In this document: positions 1-5,383 of the stretch, piece by piece | Layout: each line of letters starts with the position of its first letter | Numbering within the stretch: the stretch's first letter is position 1 | Assembly: GCA_020442235.1 (NCBI GenBank) | Contig: JAGRKQ010000035.1 | Coordinates: 1 to 5,383 of the forward strand | Length of the DNA: 5,383 nt | Source of the DNA: Hyphomicrobiaceae bacterium | GTDB taxonomy: Bacteria; Pseudomonadota; Alphaproteobacteria; Rhizobiales; MH13 | Direction: 5' to 3' | Translations under genes and position numbers: made by a program | Notes under the pieces: model-generated | The model's database searches: none | What the model saw: only the letters and a program-made list of their open reading frames with translations | Told to the model about the DNA's origin: nothing

Positions 1-1378
1 TGCCGCAGGCATGGACGTGGACAAGTTCGCAGGCCGCCTGTCGTTCTTCTTCGCGATTGGCATGAACTTCTTCATGGAAGTCGCCAAGATGCGCGCCGCA
101 CGGCTTCTGTGGGCGAAGCTGATGAAGGAACGTTTCAGCCCGAAGGATGCGCGCTCCCTGTCGCTGCGCACCCATTGCCAGACCTCCGGCTGGTCGCTGA
201 CGGCGCAGGACGTCTTCAACAACGTCACCCGCACCGCCATCGAGGCGATGGCCGCCGTTTCCGGCCACACCCAGTCCCTGCACACCAATGCGCTCGACGA
301 GGCGCTGGCGCTGCCGACCGACTTCTCGGCTCGCATCGCCCGCAACACCCAGATCGTGATCGCCGAGGAATCGGGCATCTGCCGCGCCATCGATCCGTTC
401 GGCGGGTCGCATTTCGTCGAGCGGCTGACGTATGACCTCGCCGTCAAGGCGCTGGCCCATATCGAGGAAATCGACGGCTATGGCGGCATGGCGAAAGCCA
501 TCGAGGCCGGCATTCCGAAGATGCGCATCGAGGAAGCGGCCGCGCGCACCCAGGCGCGCATCGACAGCGGCCATCAAGCGGTCATCGGCGTCAACTGCTT
601 CAAGCCCGACAATGAAGAGCCGATCGACGTTCTCAAGGTCGACAACGCCGCGGTGCGCGCCAAGCAGATCGAAAAGCTCCAGCGCCTTCGCGCCGAACGC
701 GACGAACCGGCCTGCCAGGCCGCGCTCATCGCCCTGTCGGAAGGCGCCAAGGGCAACGGCAATCTTCTCGCCCTTGCCGTCGATGCGGCCCGCGCCAAGG
801 CGACGGTCGGCGAGATCAGCCTGGCCATGGAAGAGGTCTTCGGGCGCCACAAGGCGGAGATCAAGGCAATCTCCGGCGTCTACAAGCGCGAGGTCGGTGC
901 GATGAGCGAAGCGGTGAAGACCATGCAGGCGATGACCACCGCCTTCGAGGAAGCCGACGGCCGGCGCCCGCGCATCCTCGTCGCCAAGATCGGCCAGGAT
1001 GGCCATGACCGCGGCCAGAAAGTGATCGCTTCGGCCTTTGCCGATCTCGGCTTCGATGTCGACATCGGGCCGCTGTTCGCAACGCCGGAAGAGGTCGCCC
1101 GTCAGGCGGTCGAGAACGACGTGCACATCGTCGGCGTCTCGTCGCTGGCCGCCGGCCATCTCACCCTCGTCCCGGCGCTCAAGGCCGCGCTCGAGGCCGA
1201 AGGGCGTGGCGACATCATGATCGTCGTCGGCGGCGTCATCCCGCCGCAGGATTTCGATGCGCTCCTGGCTTCTGGCGCTTCGGCGATCTTCCCGCCCGGC
1301 ACGGTCATCGCCGAGGCCGGCCAGTCGCTGTTGAAGGAGCTCAACGGCCGGCTGGGTTACGCCGAAGCGGCCGAATAG
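1..1378 (+). CDS. scpA: Methylmalonyl-CoA mutase, C-terminal part (5' end outside window)
   Basis: Adenosylcobalamin-dependent isomerase converting (R)-methylmalonyl-CoA to succinyl-CoA, the last step of propionyl-CoA assimilation, in the cytosol; called bhbA in some rhizobia. The frame is open from base 2 (base 1 ends the previous codon), so the ATG at 11 is internal. 458 residues are visible of about 710 usual for the family; roughly 250 N-terminal residues are missing. Counting from base 2: the end of the TIM-barrel domain carries [12 protein letters not shown] (56-67, active-site His and Gln), RIARNTQ (111-117) and DPFGGS (131-136). A linker follows, then the C-terminal B12-binding Rossmann domain with DGHDRG (333-338), whose His335 is the expected lower axial cobalt ligand, SSL, and the GG of VVGGVIPP (410-411). 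All expected motifs in this part are intact. It ends in TAG just before a terminator. Its chaperone gene meaB lies 3.5 kb downstream. Identification is very secure. Confidence 0.97.
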   Translation, partial: AAGMDVDKFAGRLSFFFAIGMNFFMEVAKMRAARLLWAKLMKERFSPKDARSLSLRTHCQTSGWSLTAQDVFNNVTRTAIEAMAAVSGHTQSLHTNALDEALALPTDFSARIARNTQIVIAEESGICRAIDPFGGSHFVERLTYDLAVKALAHIEEIDGYGGMAKAIEAGIPKMRIEEAAARTQARIDSGHQAVIGVNCFKPDNEEPIDVLKVDNAAVRAKQIEKLQRLRAERDEPACQAALIALSEGAKGNGNLLALAVDAARAKATVGEISLAMEEVFGRHKAEIKAISGVYKREVGAMSEAVKTMQAMTTAFEEADGRRPRILVAKIGQDGHDRGQKVIASAFADLGFDVDIGPLFATPEEVARQAVENDVHIVGVSSLAAGHLTLVPALKAALEAEGRGDIMIVVGGVIPPQDFDALLASGASAIFPPGTVIAEAGQSLLKELNGRLGYAEAAE

Positions 1379-1403
1379 GCCATCTGTCACATCGGGACGA
1401 ACG

Positions 1404-1428
1404 AACGGGCGCTGCGGCGCCCGTTTTT
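1404..1428 (+). terminator. Rho-independent terminator of the mutase gene
   Basis: A perfect 9-bp GC-rich stem (AACGGGCGC, 1404-1412, with GCGCCCGTT, 1417-1425) closes a 4-base TGCG loop and runs into five T residues (1424-1428). It sits 26 bases after the mutase stop codon. On the opposite strand the hairpin is followed only by a weak T-rich run, so it is probably poor as a terminator for the convergent 89-residue gene ending at 1465, though the stem could still protect that transcript's 3' end. Confidence 0.9.
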
Positions 1429-1464
1429 ATGGCCGCGCCTTGTTCTCAGCGCCGGCCCCCAGCT

Positions 1465-1734
1465 TCAGAGCGGCATGCCCTCGGGGTGTGCCGCCAGGAA
1501 ATGCCGCAGGGCCAGAAGCAACTGGCGGGCATGGCCGGCTTCGCCCCGCGCCAGCGCATCGCGCATGTCGTCGACGATCATCTGGCGGATGGCACTGGCC
1601 CCGCCCCGCCTTTGCAGAAGCTCTGCGGCAAGGGCGAGCGCCGCTTCCTCATCGATGTGCTCATGCTCGCTGATGGCGCCGATTTCCTCCGGCGTCAGGC
1701 CGATGTCGTCGACGATGTCATCCAGATGAAACAT
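1465..1734 (-). CDS. Small acidic protein of unknown function, 89 aa
   Basis: Not assigned to a named family. The protein is soluble, with no signal peptide or membrane segment. The N-terminal half is strongly acidic (HLDDIVDDIG at 3-12, TPEEIGAISEHEHIDEE at 14-30) and is followed by alanine/leucine-rich stretches likely to be helical (31-42, 46-62, 66-82). It may be a small helical bundle. Evidence that it is real: a strong ribosome binding site (GAGGGGAG, complement of 1741-1748) lies 6 bases before the ATG, the composition looks like true protein, and I recall similar small proteins starting with an HLD-IVDD-GLTP pattern in other rhizobia (memory, not searched). It converges on the mutase gene and diverges from cytochrome b561 copy 1 with 209 bases between the starts. 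No function is proposed. Confidence 0.75.
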   Translation of the reverse strand: MFHLDDIVDDIGLTPEEIGAISEHEHIDEEAALALAAELLQRRGGASAIRQMIVDDMRDALARGEAGHARQLLLALRHFLAAHPEGMPL

Positions 1735-1815
1735 GCTGCTCTCCCCTCACCGCAAGCCCAATGCCCGCAACAGGAAGGTCGTCCGCCGAAACGCTCCCGG
1801 CGTCCTTGAGCGGGC

Positions 1816-1851
1816 GCAAGGCCGGGCTGCGGCGCACTGACGCGGCCTTGC
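1816..1851. repeat. Perfect 9-bp inverted repeat
   Basis: GCAAGGCCG at 1816-1824 is perfectly complementary to CGGCCTTGC at 1843-1851, with an 18-base spacer. It lies about 93 bases before the start of cytochrome b561 copy 1. It has no T tract, so it is not an intrinsic terminator. It could be a regulator binding site or a leader hairpin; a chance match is also possible in GC-rich DNA. Confidence 0.45.
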
Positions 1852-1892
1852 AAGCCGGAACCTTTCCAACGTTACAAAAGCTTCACTTGATC

Positions 1893-1926
1893 GCGTGCGC
1901 GTGCACTGCAACATGAACGCACACGC
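1893..1926. repeat. 10-bp inverted repeat just before the b561 ribosome binding site
   Basis: GCGTGCGCGT (1893-1902) pairs with ACGCACACGC (1917-1926) at nine of ten positions; the only mismatch is C1898 against A1921. The spacer is 14 bases. The right arm ends 6 bases before the GGAG ribosome binding site (1933-1936) of cytochrome b561 copy 1. The position fits an operator or a leader hairpin that affects ribosome access. Function is inferred only from position and symmetry. Confidence 0.5.
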
Positions 1927-1943
1927 TGATTTGGAGAAAAAAG

Positions 1944-2498
1944 ATGCAGCTTTGGGATCAGGAAGGCCGTTACGGCTGGGTGTCGATCGCGCTTCACTGG
2001 CTCGGCGCGGCCGCCATCGTCACGATGTTCGTCACAGGACAGTTGTTCGAGGACCTGCCGCGCGGCGAGGAGCGCCTTGCCGGCCTGATGCTGCACATCG
2101 GCCTCGGCGTTCTGGCGCTCTTCATCCTGGTGCCGCGCATCGTCAACCGCCTCATCAACCGCAAGGCGCTGAAGCAGGAGAGCCACACGATCTTCGACCG
2201 CCTTGCCCATGTCGTCCACATGGTGCTGATGCTTGCGATCCTCGCGCTGATCGTCTCCGGGCCGCTGGCCGTCCTCAGCAATGGCAACCCGGTCAACGTC
2301 CTGGACCTGTTCCAGATCCCGGCGCTGCTGCCGCGCATGGAGACGGTGCACGAGATCGCAGGGGAAGTGCATGAAGCCGCCGTTCCGGTGCTGGTCTTCA
2401 GCGTCGTGCTGCATGTCCTCGGCGCGGTGAAGCGCATGGTCTTCGACCGCGATGGCACGATGCGCCGCATGCTGGTCGCCGGCAGCGTGCGCCACTAA
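1944..2498 (+). CDS. Cytochrome b561 family membrane protein (copy 1)
   Basis: Di-haem b-type cytochrome of the inner membrane, CybB/YceJ type (Ni-Fe hydrogenase cytochrome b-like fold), which passes electrons between the quinone pool and a partner redox protein; the physiological partner cannot be told here. 184 residues, the usual bacterial length. Four membrane helices are visible at about 13-34, 46-67, 88-111 and 145-163. Likely haem ligands are His18 (SIALHW), His51 (MLHIG), His143 and His157; the 14-residue spacing of the last pair matches that known for E. coli CybB. His89 and His92 in helix 3 are extra. The ATG is set by GGAG (1933-1936) with a 7-base spacer. It seems monocistronic: inverted repeats lie upstream and a strong terminator begins 23 bases after the stop. 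A second b561 gene starts at 3389. Confidence 0.92.
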   Translation: MQLWDQEGRYGWVSIALHWLGAAAIVTMFVTGQLFEDLPRGEERLAGLMLHIGLGVLALFILVPRIVNRLINRKALKQESHTIFDRLAHVVHMVLMLAILALIVSGPLAVLSNGNPVNVLDLFQIPALLPRMETVHEIAGEVHEAAVPVLVFSVVLHVLGAVKRMVFDRDGTMRRMLVAGSVRH

Positions 2499-2521
2499 GA
2501 CAGTGAGGCCGTTCCGAACTG

Positions 2522-2547
2522 AAAAGGGGCGCTCACGCGCCCCTTTT
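2522..2547. terminator. Bidirectional intrinsic terminator between convergent genes
   Basis: A perfect 11-bp stem (AAAAGGGGCGC, 2522-2532, with GCGCCCCTTTT, 2537-2547) closes a TCAC loop. It has an A tract on the left and a T tract on the right, so it works as a hairpin plus U tract on either strand. It follows cytochrome b561 copy 1 (+) by 23 bases and lies 47 bases beyond the stop of the convergent minus-strand gene. It is also the first of the three hairpin repeats at 2526-2609. Confidence 0.9.
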
Positions 2548-2609
2548 CTCATGCCGCGGGGCGCTCACGCGCCTTCTCTTGCACCGCGGGGTGTTCACGC
2601 ACCCCTTTT
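2526..2609. repeat. Three tandem TCAC-loop hairpin repeats
   Basis: A GGGG-start unit occurs three times, at 2526, 2558 and 2588 (steps of 32 and 30 bases). Each unit is a GGGGCGC-TCAC-GCGCC-type hairpin, then a T/C-rich run, then a CCGC spacer. Copy 1 is perfect. Copy 2 keeps 5 bp (GGCGC/GCGCC) and lacks the last two Cs. Copy 3 reads GGGGTGT-TCAC-GCACCCC followed by TTTT: the C-G pair of copy 1 (2530/2539) is replaced by T-A (2592/2601), and another C-G pair (2532/2537) becomes a T-G wobble. The TCAC loop is identical in all three. Copy 3 overlaps the last 15 bases of the minus-strand gene. It looks like a duplicated terminator with pairing maintained. Confidence 0.8.
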
Positions 2610-3341
2610 GCGTTCCGTCAGATTGATCTTCTGCCAGATCTTGGACGACAGCGCGGTTGCCAGTTCCTCGATGTCGTGAACGGCTTCCAGAACGCCCGTC
2701 TGCGGCAGGCTCTGGCCATAGAGCGCGGCCAGCTTGCCGCAGATCGACAGGATCTCGGAGCAGTAATTGAGATAGCGGGTCATGTCGGCCGCGCCCATAC
2801 GCCGGTCCGGCGAATGCGCGGTCGGTGCAAAACCGGATGACAGCGTGGTCGGATCCTTGGTCAACTGATGCATGTCGACGACATGAACGAGGGCCCTCAG
2901 ACGATGCAGCGAAGACAGCGCCCGCCGCTCCTTCCAGCGGTCTTCGCTTCTGACCACGAAGACGATGCCGAGCGCGGCCAGAACCGCAATGTTCGCCGCC
3001 GGTTCCAGAACGGTGATGAGGTTCAGGACCTCGTTGGAGACCTCGCCGAATTTCAGATCGCGCACCACGAGGGCAAGCACCGCGAGCGCCAGCACCAGCA
3101 CGCCGACGACACCGATTCGCAGTCGCCAGTTGGGCTTGGCCAGTTCTGCGGCGTGATCGCGGCTCTGGCGCGCCACATCGACAAGTTCTCCGGCAACGCC
3201 GGCCAGCCCCGTGCCGGGAAACCGCTCGCCAATGCGCACGGCGAGCCTGTCTGCCGTTTCGATGATCGATTCTGCGTTCAGACGACGATACACATCAAAG
3301 ATCCTGCCAAGGCGCCCCATTATGCTGAGGCTGAAATACAT
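2595..3341 (-). CDS. Two-helix membrane protein of unknown function, 248 aa
   Basis: No named family recognised. Visible layout: a soluble N-terminal part (1-72) with GRLGRIFDVYRRLNAESI near the start, then two membrane helices (about 74-94 and 108-130) separated by a short charged loop (RDLKFGEVSNEV), then a basic stretch RSEDRWKERR (131-140), a His-rich motif HVVDMHQLTKDP (153-164), and a C-terminal helical region (188-240) containing RYLNYCSEILSICGKLAALY and EIEELATALSSKIWQKI. The C-terminal part may be cytoplasmic and oligomerising, but this is a guess. The frame stays open to 3455, but that extension overlaps the divergent b561 gene and looks non-coding. The ATG at 3341 has a modest GAGA ribosome site just upstream; ATG 3320 is the alternative and has none. 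Its 3' end lies inside the third hairpin repeat. Confidence 0.85.
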   Translation of the reverse strand: MYFSLSIMGRLGRIFDVYRRLNAESIIETADRLAVRIGERFPGTGLAGVAGELVDVARQSRDHAAELAKPNWRLRIGVVGVLVLALAVLALVVRDLKFGEVSNEVLNLITVLEPAANIAVLAALGIVFVVRSEDRWKERRALSSLHRLRALVHVVDMHQLTKDPTTLSSGFAPTAHSPDRRMGAADMTRYLNYCSEILSICGKLAALYGQSLPQTGVLEAVHDIEELATALSSKIWQKINLTERKRGA

Positions 3342-3388
3342 CTTTTCTCGATGCCGGCCGGACCCCGGATCGAAGCTGGAGTGTGCGG
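3342..3388. promoter_or_regulatory. Short divergent spacer; ribosome binding site for b561 copy 2
   Basis: Only 47 bases separate the start of the minus-strand membrane protein gene from the plus-strand b561 operon, so at least one promoter must lie inside the other gene's 5' end. GGAG at 3378-3381 is 7 bases before the ATG at 3389 and decides that start over the in-frame GTG at 3383, which it would almost touch. A GGCCGGC-rich palindrome lies near 3354-3361. No -35/-10 pair is convincing. Confidence 0.5.
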
Positions 3389-3973
3389 ATGATACGCAGC
3401 TGGACGGACACGCAAAAGGGCTATGGCTGGATCTCCATCGCGCTGCACTGGGCAAGCGCCCTGGCCATCGTGCTGGTTTATGCGCTCGGAGAATGGGGGC
3501 CCGAAATGCTCGGCGGCACGCGGCCGGCAGCCATTGCGCTGCATGCCGGCATCGCGACCTATTCGTTCCTGGTCTTCTTTCCGCGCATCGCCTGGCGTGT
3601 CGCCCATACCGGACCGCTTTTCACCATCAAGCAGCCGGCCTTCGTCGCCTGGGCGGCCCCTTTGGTGCAGTTCGTGATGCTGTCCTCGATCGTCGCGCTC
3701 TTCGTCACCGGACCGCTTGCGGTGTTCTTCGCCGGAAAACCGATCGACCTCTTCCTGTTCGCAATTCCTTCGCCCGTTGAGGCCAACCGGGCCGTGCGAT
3801 CCGTTCTTGGCGACTTGCACGAATGGGCGGTCAACGCCATGCTCGTTTCCGTCCTGATGCATATCGGCGGTGCGGCTTTCCACGCGATGCGCGGCCATTG
3901 GGGCATCGTCAAGCGCATGATCATCGCGGTGCCCGCGCAGAAGAAGAGGCCGCCGCAGCGGAGGCCCTCATGA
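3389..3973 (+). CDS. Cytochrome b561 family membrane protein (copy 2)
   Basis: Second di-haem b561-type cytochrome, 194 residues, in the inner membrane. It shares the opening pattern YGW-SIALHW with copy 1 but is clearly divergent elsewhere. Four helices lie at about 15-34, 48-68, 89-115 and 146-166. Likely haem ligands are His20, His52, His144 and His158, with the same 14-residue spacing in the last pair. The helix-3 histidines of copy 1 (His89, His92) are Pro91 and Gln94 here, so they are not needed for haem. The C-terminus is a basic, proline-rich tail ([11 protein letters not shown]) not seen in copy 1. The ATG is supported by GGAG at 3378-3381. Its stop overlaps the next start by 4 bases (ATGA), so it heads an apparent operon ending in meaB. 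The electron partner is unknown. Confidence 0.92.
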   Translation: MIRSWTDTQKGYGWISIALHWASALAIVLVYALGEWGPEMLGGTRPAAIALHAGIATYSFLVFFPRIAWRVAHTGPLFTIKQPAFVAWAAPLVQFVMLSSIVALFVTGPLAVFFAGKPIDLFLFAIPSPVEANRAVRSVLGDLHEWAVNAMLVSVLMHIGGAAFHAMRGHWGIVKRMIIAVPAQKKRPPQRRPS

Positions 3974-4293
3974 TCCTGACCACCACGTCCACCCTTCAGG
4001 ACCGCCACATCGCCGAATATCGCGGCATCGTCGTCGGCGAGGCGATCCTCGGCGCCAACATCTTCAAGGACCTCCTGGCCTCGATCCGCGACATCGTCGG
4101 CGGCCGTTCCGGCGCCTATGAAAAGGCCCTTGCCGATGCCCGCGACATCGCCATGCGCGAAATGGCCGAGCGGGCCCGCCATCTCGGCTGCAATGCGGTG
4201 ATCGGCGTCGACCTCGATTACGAGACGGTCGGGCAGAACGGTTCCATGCTGATGGTCACCGCCTCGGGAACGGCGGTCGTCGTCGCCGGCTGA
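3970..4293 (+). CDS. YbjQ / UPF0145 family protein
   Basis: 107 residues, full length for the YbjQ (UPF0145, PF01906) family of small cytosolic proteins that form ring-like oligomers; their biochemical role is not established, although databases often call them putative heavy-metal-binding. Family signatures in order: [19 protein letters not shown] (about 16-34), [16 protein letters not shown] (about 39-54), a helix with AREIAM-like sequence (56-71), [14 protein letters not shown] (about 74-87) and [13 protein letters not shown] near the end. The Cys of LGCNAV replaces the commoner Ala. The ATG overlaps the b561 stop (ATGA) and has GGAGG at 3960-3964 with a 5-base spacer. It is co-transcribed with b561 copy 2 by arrangement; a functional link is not shown by the sequence. 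Confidence 0.93.
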   Translation: MILTTTSTLQDRHIAEYRGIVVGEAILGANIFKDLLASIRDIVGGRSGAYEKALADARDIAMREMAERARHLGCNAVIGVDLDYETVGQNGSMLMVTASGTAVVVAG

Positions 4294-4338
4294 GTGCCCT
4301 GCTTGCCCGTCCCGCCCCTGAATGCTAGCCCGGCCGGC

Positions 4339-4923
4339 ATGATGACACGCATGATTCAGCCTTTTCGCTCTTTCATCGGCGTTCTCGCCGCGCTTTCGGT
4401 CCTGATGCTGGGCGCCTGCGCCTCGGCGGTCGACGACCTTGCCGTGCCGATCGCTCCCTCGGTCAGCGGCATCCAGTTGACTGAAACGGGCATCGGGCTC
4501 GTCGATCAGTCCACCCGCTACAATTCGCGTGAAATCGCCGCCGCCCTCGACGGGGCGCGCGTCGAGACCGTGCAGGCGACCAGCAACGGGCGGATCACCA
4601 GCCTTCTGGCCGCCTTCGCCCCGTCCGGGCTCCAGATGCTGCGGTTCGAGAACAGCGGCGGGCGCGTCGGCGCGATCCATGTCGTCTCCGAGGACGTTCC
4701 GGGTCCGCGCGGCGAGCGCATCGGCCAGACCTATGCCCAGGCCGGCGGCTCGGGCATGCGCTGCCAGCCGGGAACCGACACCTGGGTGGGCATGGCCGTC
4801 TGCCGGCGCGACGGCAGCGCCATCACCTATGTCTTCGCCGTGCCGCTGCGCAGCTCGATCGCCCCCTTGCGCGGTTCGGAACTGCGCCAGTCGAACCTGA
4901 CGCGCATGGTCTGGCGCCCGTGA
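4339..4923 (+). CDS. YfeY-like (DUF1131) lipoprotein
   Basis: Predicted lipoprotein, 194 residues. The signal peptide has a basic n-region ([10 protein letters not shown]), a hydrophobic core ([13 protein letters not shown]) and a lipobox LGAC with Cys27 as the lipidated residue. The mature part resembles the E. coli RpoE-regulated lipoprotein YfeY (DUF1131): a start of the type T-TGIG-L---T, IAAALDG, a central NGRI pattern, [16 protein letters not shown], paired cysteines in [16 protein letters not shown] (a likely disulphide), ITYVFA, and a closing MVWRP that aligns with YfeY's IIWRR. This match is from memory and not a search. The start is uncertain: the frame is open from GTG 4294, and ATGs at 4339, 4342 and 4351 all lack a clear ribosome site; 4339 gives a normal signal peptide. 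It lies 45 bases after the YbjQ gene, and its stop overlaps the meaB start. Exact role unknown. Confidence 0.8.
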   Translation: MMTRMIQPFRSFIGVLAALSVLMLGACASAVDDLAVPIAPSVSGIQLTETGIGLVDQSTRYNSREIAAALDGARVETVQATSNGRITSLLAAFAPSGLQMLRFENSGGRVGAIHVVSEDVPGPRGERIGQTYAQAGGSGMRCQPGTDTWVGMAVCRRDGSAITYVFAVPLRSSIAPLRGSELRQSNLTRMVWRP

Positions 4924-5383
4924 GCGCCTTGTCCGATCTTGCCGGACGCATCGCCGCCGGCGAGCGTGCCGCCCTTGCGCGCGCCATCACGCTGGTCGAA
5001 TCGAAACGCGCCGACCACCGGGCAAAGGCGCGGGCGCTGATCCAGGAGCTTCTGCCGCGCACCGGCAGGGCGCACCGCATCGGCATCACCGGCGTTCCGG
5101 GCGTCGGCAAGTCGACCACCATCGACACCTTCGGCGCCAATCTCACCGAAAAGGGCCACAAGGTCGCGGTGCTGGCTGTCGACCCCTCCTCGACCCGCAC
5201 CGGCGGCTCGATCCTCGGTGACAAGACGCGCATGGCGCAGCTTTCCATCGACCGCAACGCCTTCATCCGGCCCTCGCCGTCCGCCGGCACGTTGGGCGGT
5301 GTCGCCGCACGCACCCGCGAGACCATGCTCTTGTGCGAGGCCGCCGGCTTCGACGTGGTGATCGTGGAAACGGTCGGTATCGG
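4920..5383 (+). CDS. meaB: MeaB / ArgK-type G3E GTPase, N-terminal part (3' end outside window)
   Basis: Chaperone GTPase of methylmalonyl-CoA mutase: it gates adenosylcobalamin loading and protects the enzyme from inactivation, like human MMAA. 154 complete codons are visible of about 330 in the family. Order: a helical N-terminus with [16 protein letters not shown] (18-33), Walker A/G1 GVPGVGKST (58-66), VDPSS (87-91), [11 protein letters not shown] (95-105), [13 protein letters not shown] (117-129) and ETVGIG (150-155) at the cut end. The NKxD motif and dimerisation arm lie beyond the window. The start is GTG at 4920, overlapping the lipoprotein stop as GTGA; there is no ribosome binding site, so translation is probably coupled to the upstream gene. 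The N-terminus lines up with known MeaB proteins from this start. It sits in the b561 operon and not directly behind the mutase. Confidence 0.96.
   Translation, partial: MSALSDLAGRIAAGERAALARAITLVESKRADHRAKARALIQELLPRTGRAHRIGITGVPGVGKSTTIDTFGANLTEKGHKVAVLAVDPSSTRTGGSILGDKTRMAQLSIDRNAFIRPSPSAGTLGGVAARTRETMLLCEAAGFDVVIVETVGI

Larger units (their letters stand above)
1735..1943. promoter_or_regulatory. Divergent intergenic region with two inverted repeats
   Basis: This 209-base region separates the minus-strand 89-aa gene from cytochrome b561 copy 1 and must hold the promoters of both. It contains the ribosome binding site of the former (1741-1748, read on the minus strand), that of the latter (GGAG, 1933-1936), and two inverted repeats listed separately. 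TTGCAA at 1848-1853 resembles a -35 element, but no convincing -10 lies 16-18 bases beyond it, so no promoter is assigned. No open reading frame here looks coding. Confidence 0.5.

Noticed and set aside
1429..1809. Plus-strand open frame opposite the 89-aa gene
   Set aside because: It starts inside the terminator T tract region, has no ribosome binding site, and its product is a Pro/Gln/Arg-rich shadow. The minus-strand gene has a strong ribosome site and a protein-like sequence.
1848..1876. TTGCAA plus GTTACA as a sigma-70 promoter for b561 copy 1
   Set aside because: The spacing of 17 is right, but the proposed -10 matches the consensus at only two of six bases.
1857..1883. GGAAC at 1857-1861 as an EcfG/RpoE2-type general stress promoter -35 element
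   Set aside because: The expected GTT/TT -10 does not occur at the accepted spacing; the nearest TT (1882-1883) is one base too far and lacks CG before it.
1872..2552. Minus-strand open frame (226 codons) opposite cytochrome b561 copy 1
   Set aside because: The product is a low-complexity mix of His, Asp, Gln and Arg, typical of an antisense shadow; the plus-strand frame encodes an intact four-helix cytochrome with all haem ligands.
2526..2609. Possible CRISPR array
   Set aside because: Units are adjacent with spacers of only about 14 bases that are similar to each other, and they sit in a terminator position; no cas genes are present.
3342..3455. Upstream extension of the minus-strand membrane protein to a start at 3455
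   Set aside because: The extra 38 residues are rich in Ser, Pro and Arg, overlap the 5' end of b561 copy 2 on the opposite strand, and look unlike protein. The ATG at 3341 is the better start.
3559..4680. Long minus-strand open frame (373 codons) across b561 copy 2, the YbjQ gene and the lipoprotein gene
   Set aside because: It lies antisense to three well-supported genes, and its product is rich in Asp, Gly, Arg and His with no domain. Such frames are common opposite GC-rich genes because stop codons are rare there.

Overview
This window is GC-rich DNA from what looks like an alphaproteobacterium, probably of the Hyphomicrobiales (rhizobial) group. That placement is an inference from the rhizobial type of methylmalonyl-CoA mutase and MeaB, the codon use (nearly every third position is G or C) and tight ATGA/GTGA gene overlaps. 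Both ends are cut inside genes: the window opens in the methylmalonyl-CoA mutase gene and closes in the gene for that enzyme's chaperone, the G3E GTPase MeaB.

Layout. 1-1378 (+): C-terminal two thirds of methylmalonyl-CoA mutase, ending at a strong intrinsic terminator (1404-1428). 1465-1734 (-): an 89-residue acidic protein of unknown function, divergent from the next gene. 1735-1943: a 209-base intergenic region with two inverted repeats. 1944-2498 (+): a four-helix cytochrome b561 (copy 1) that appears to be transcribed alone. 2522-2609: a bidirectional terminator that is the first of three tandem, TCAC-looped hairpins, the last running into the 3' end of the convergent gene. 2595-3341 (-): a 248-residue two-helix membrane protein of unknown function. 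3389-5383 (+): a compact set of four genes: a second cytochrome b561, a YbjQ/UPF0145 protein, a YfeY-like (DUF1131) lipoprotein, and meaB (truncated by the window end). Two of its three junctions are 4-base overlaps.

How the genes fit together. The mutase isomerises (R)-methylmalonyl-CoA to succinyl-CoA with adenosylcobalamin, and MeaB protects and gates that enzyme, so the two ends belong to one propionyl-CoA pathway. The stretch between them has a different theme: membrane haem proteins, a membrane protein of unknown role and an envelope lipoprotein. meaB is placed as the last gene of this membrane/envelope operon and probably starts by translational coupling. No mobile element, CRISPR array, tRNA or rRNA was seen. 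I did not find a clearly new defence or biosynthetic system. The least explained parts are the triple hairpin, the 248-residue membrane protein and the operon that joins cytochrome b561 to meaB.
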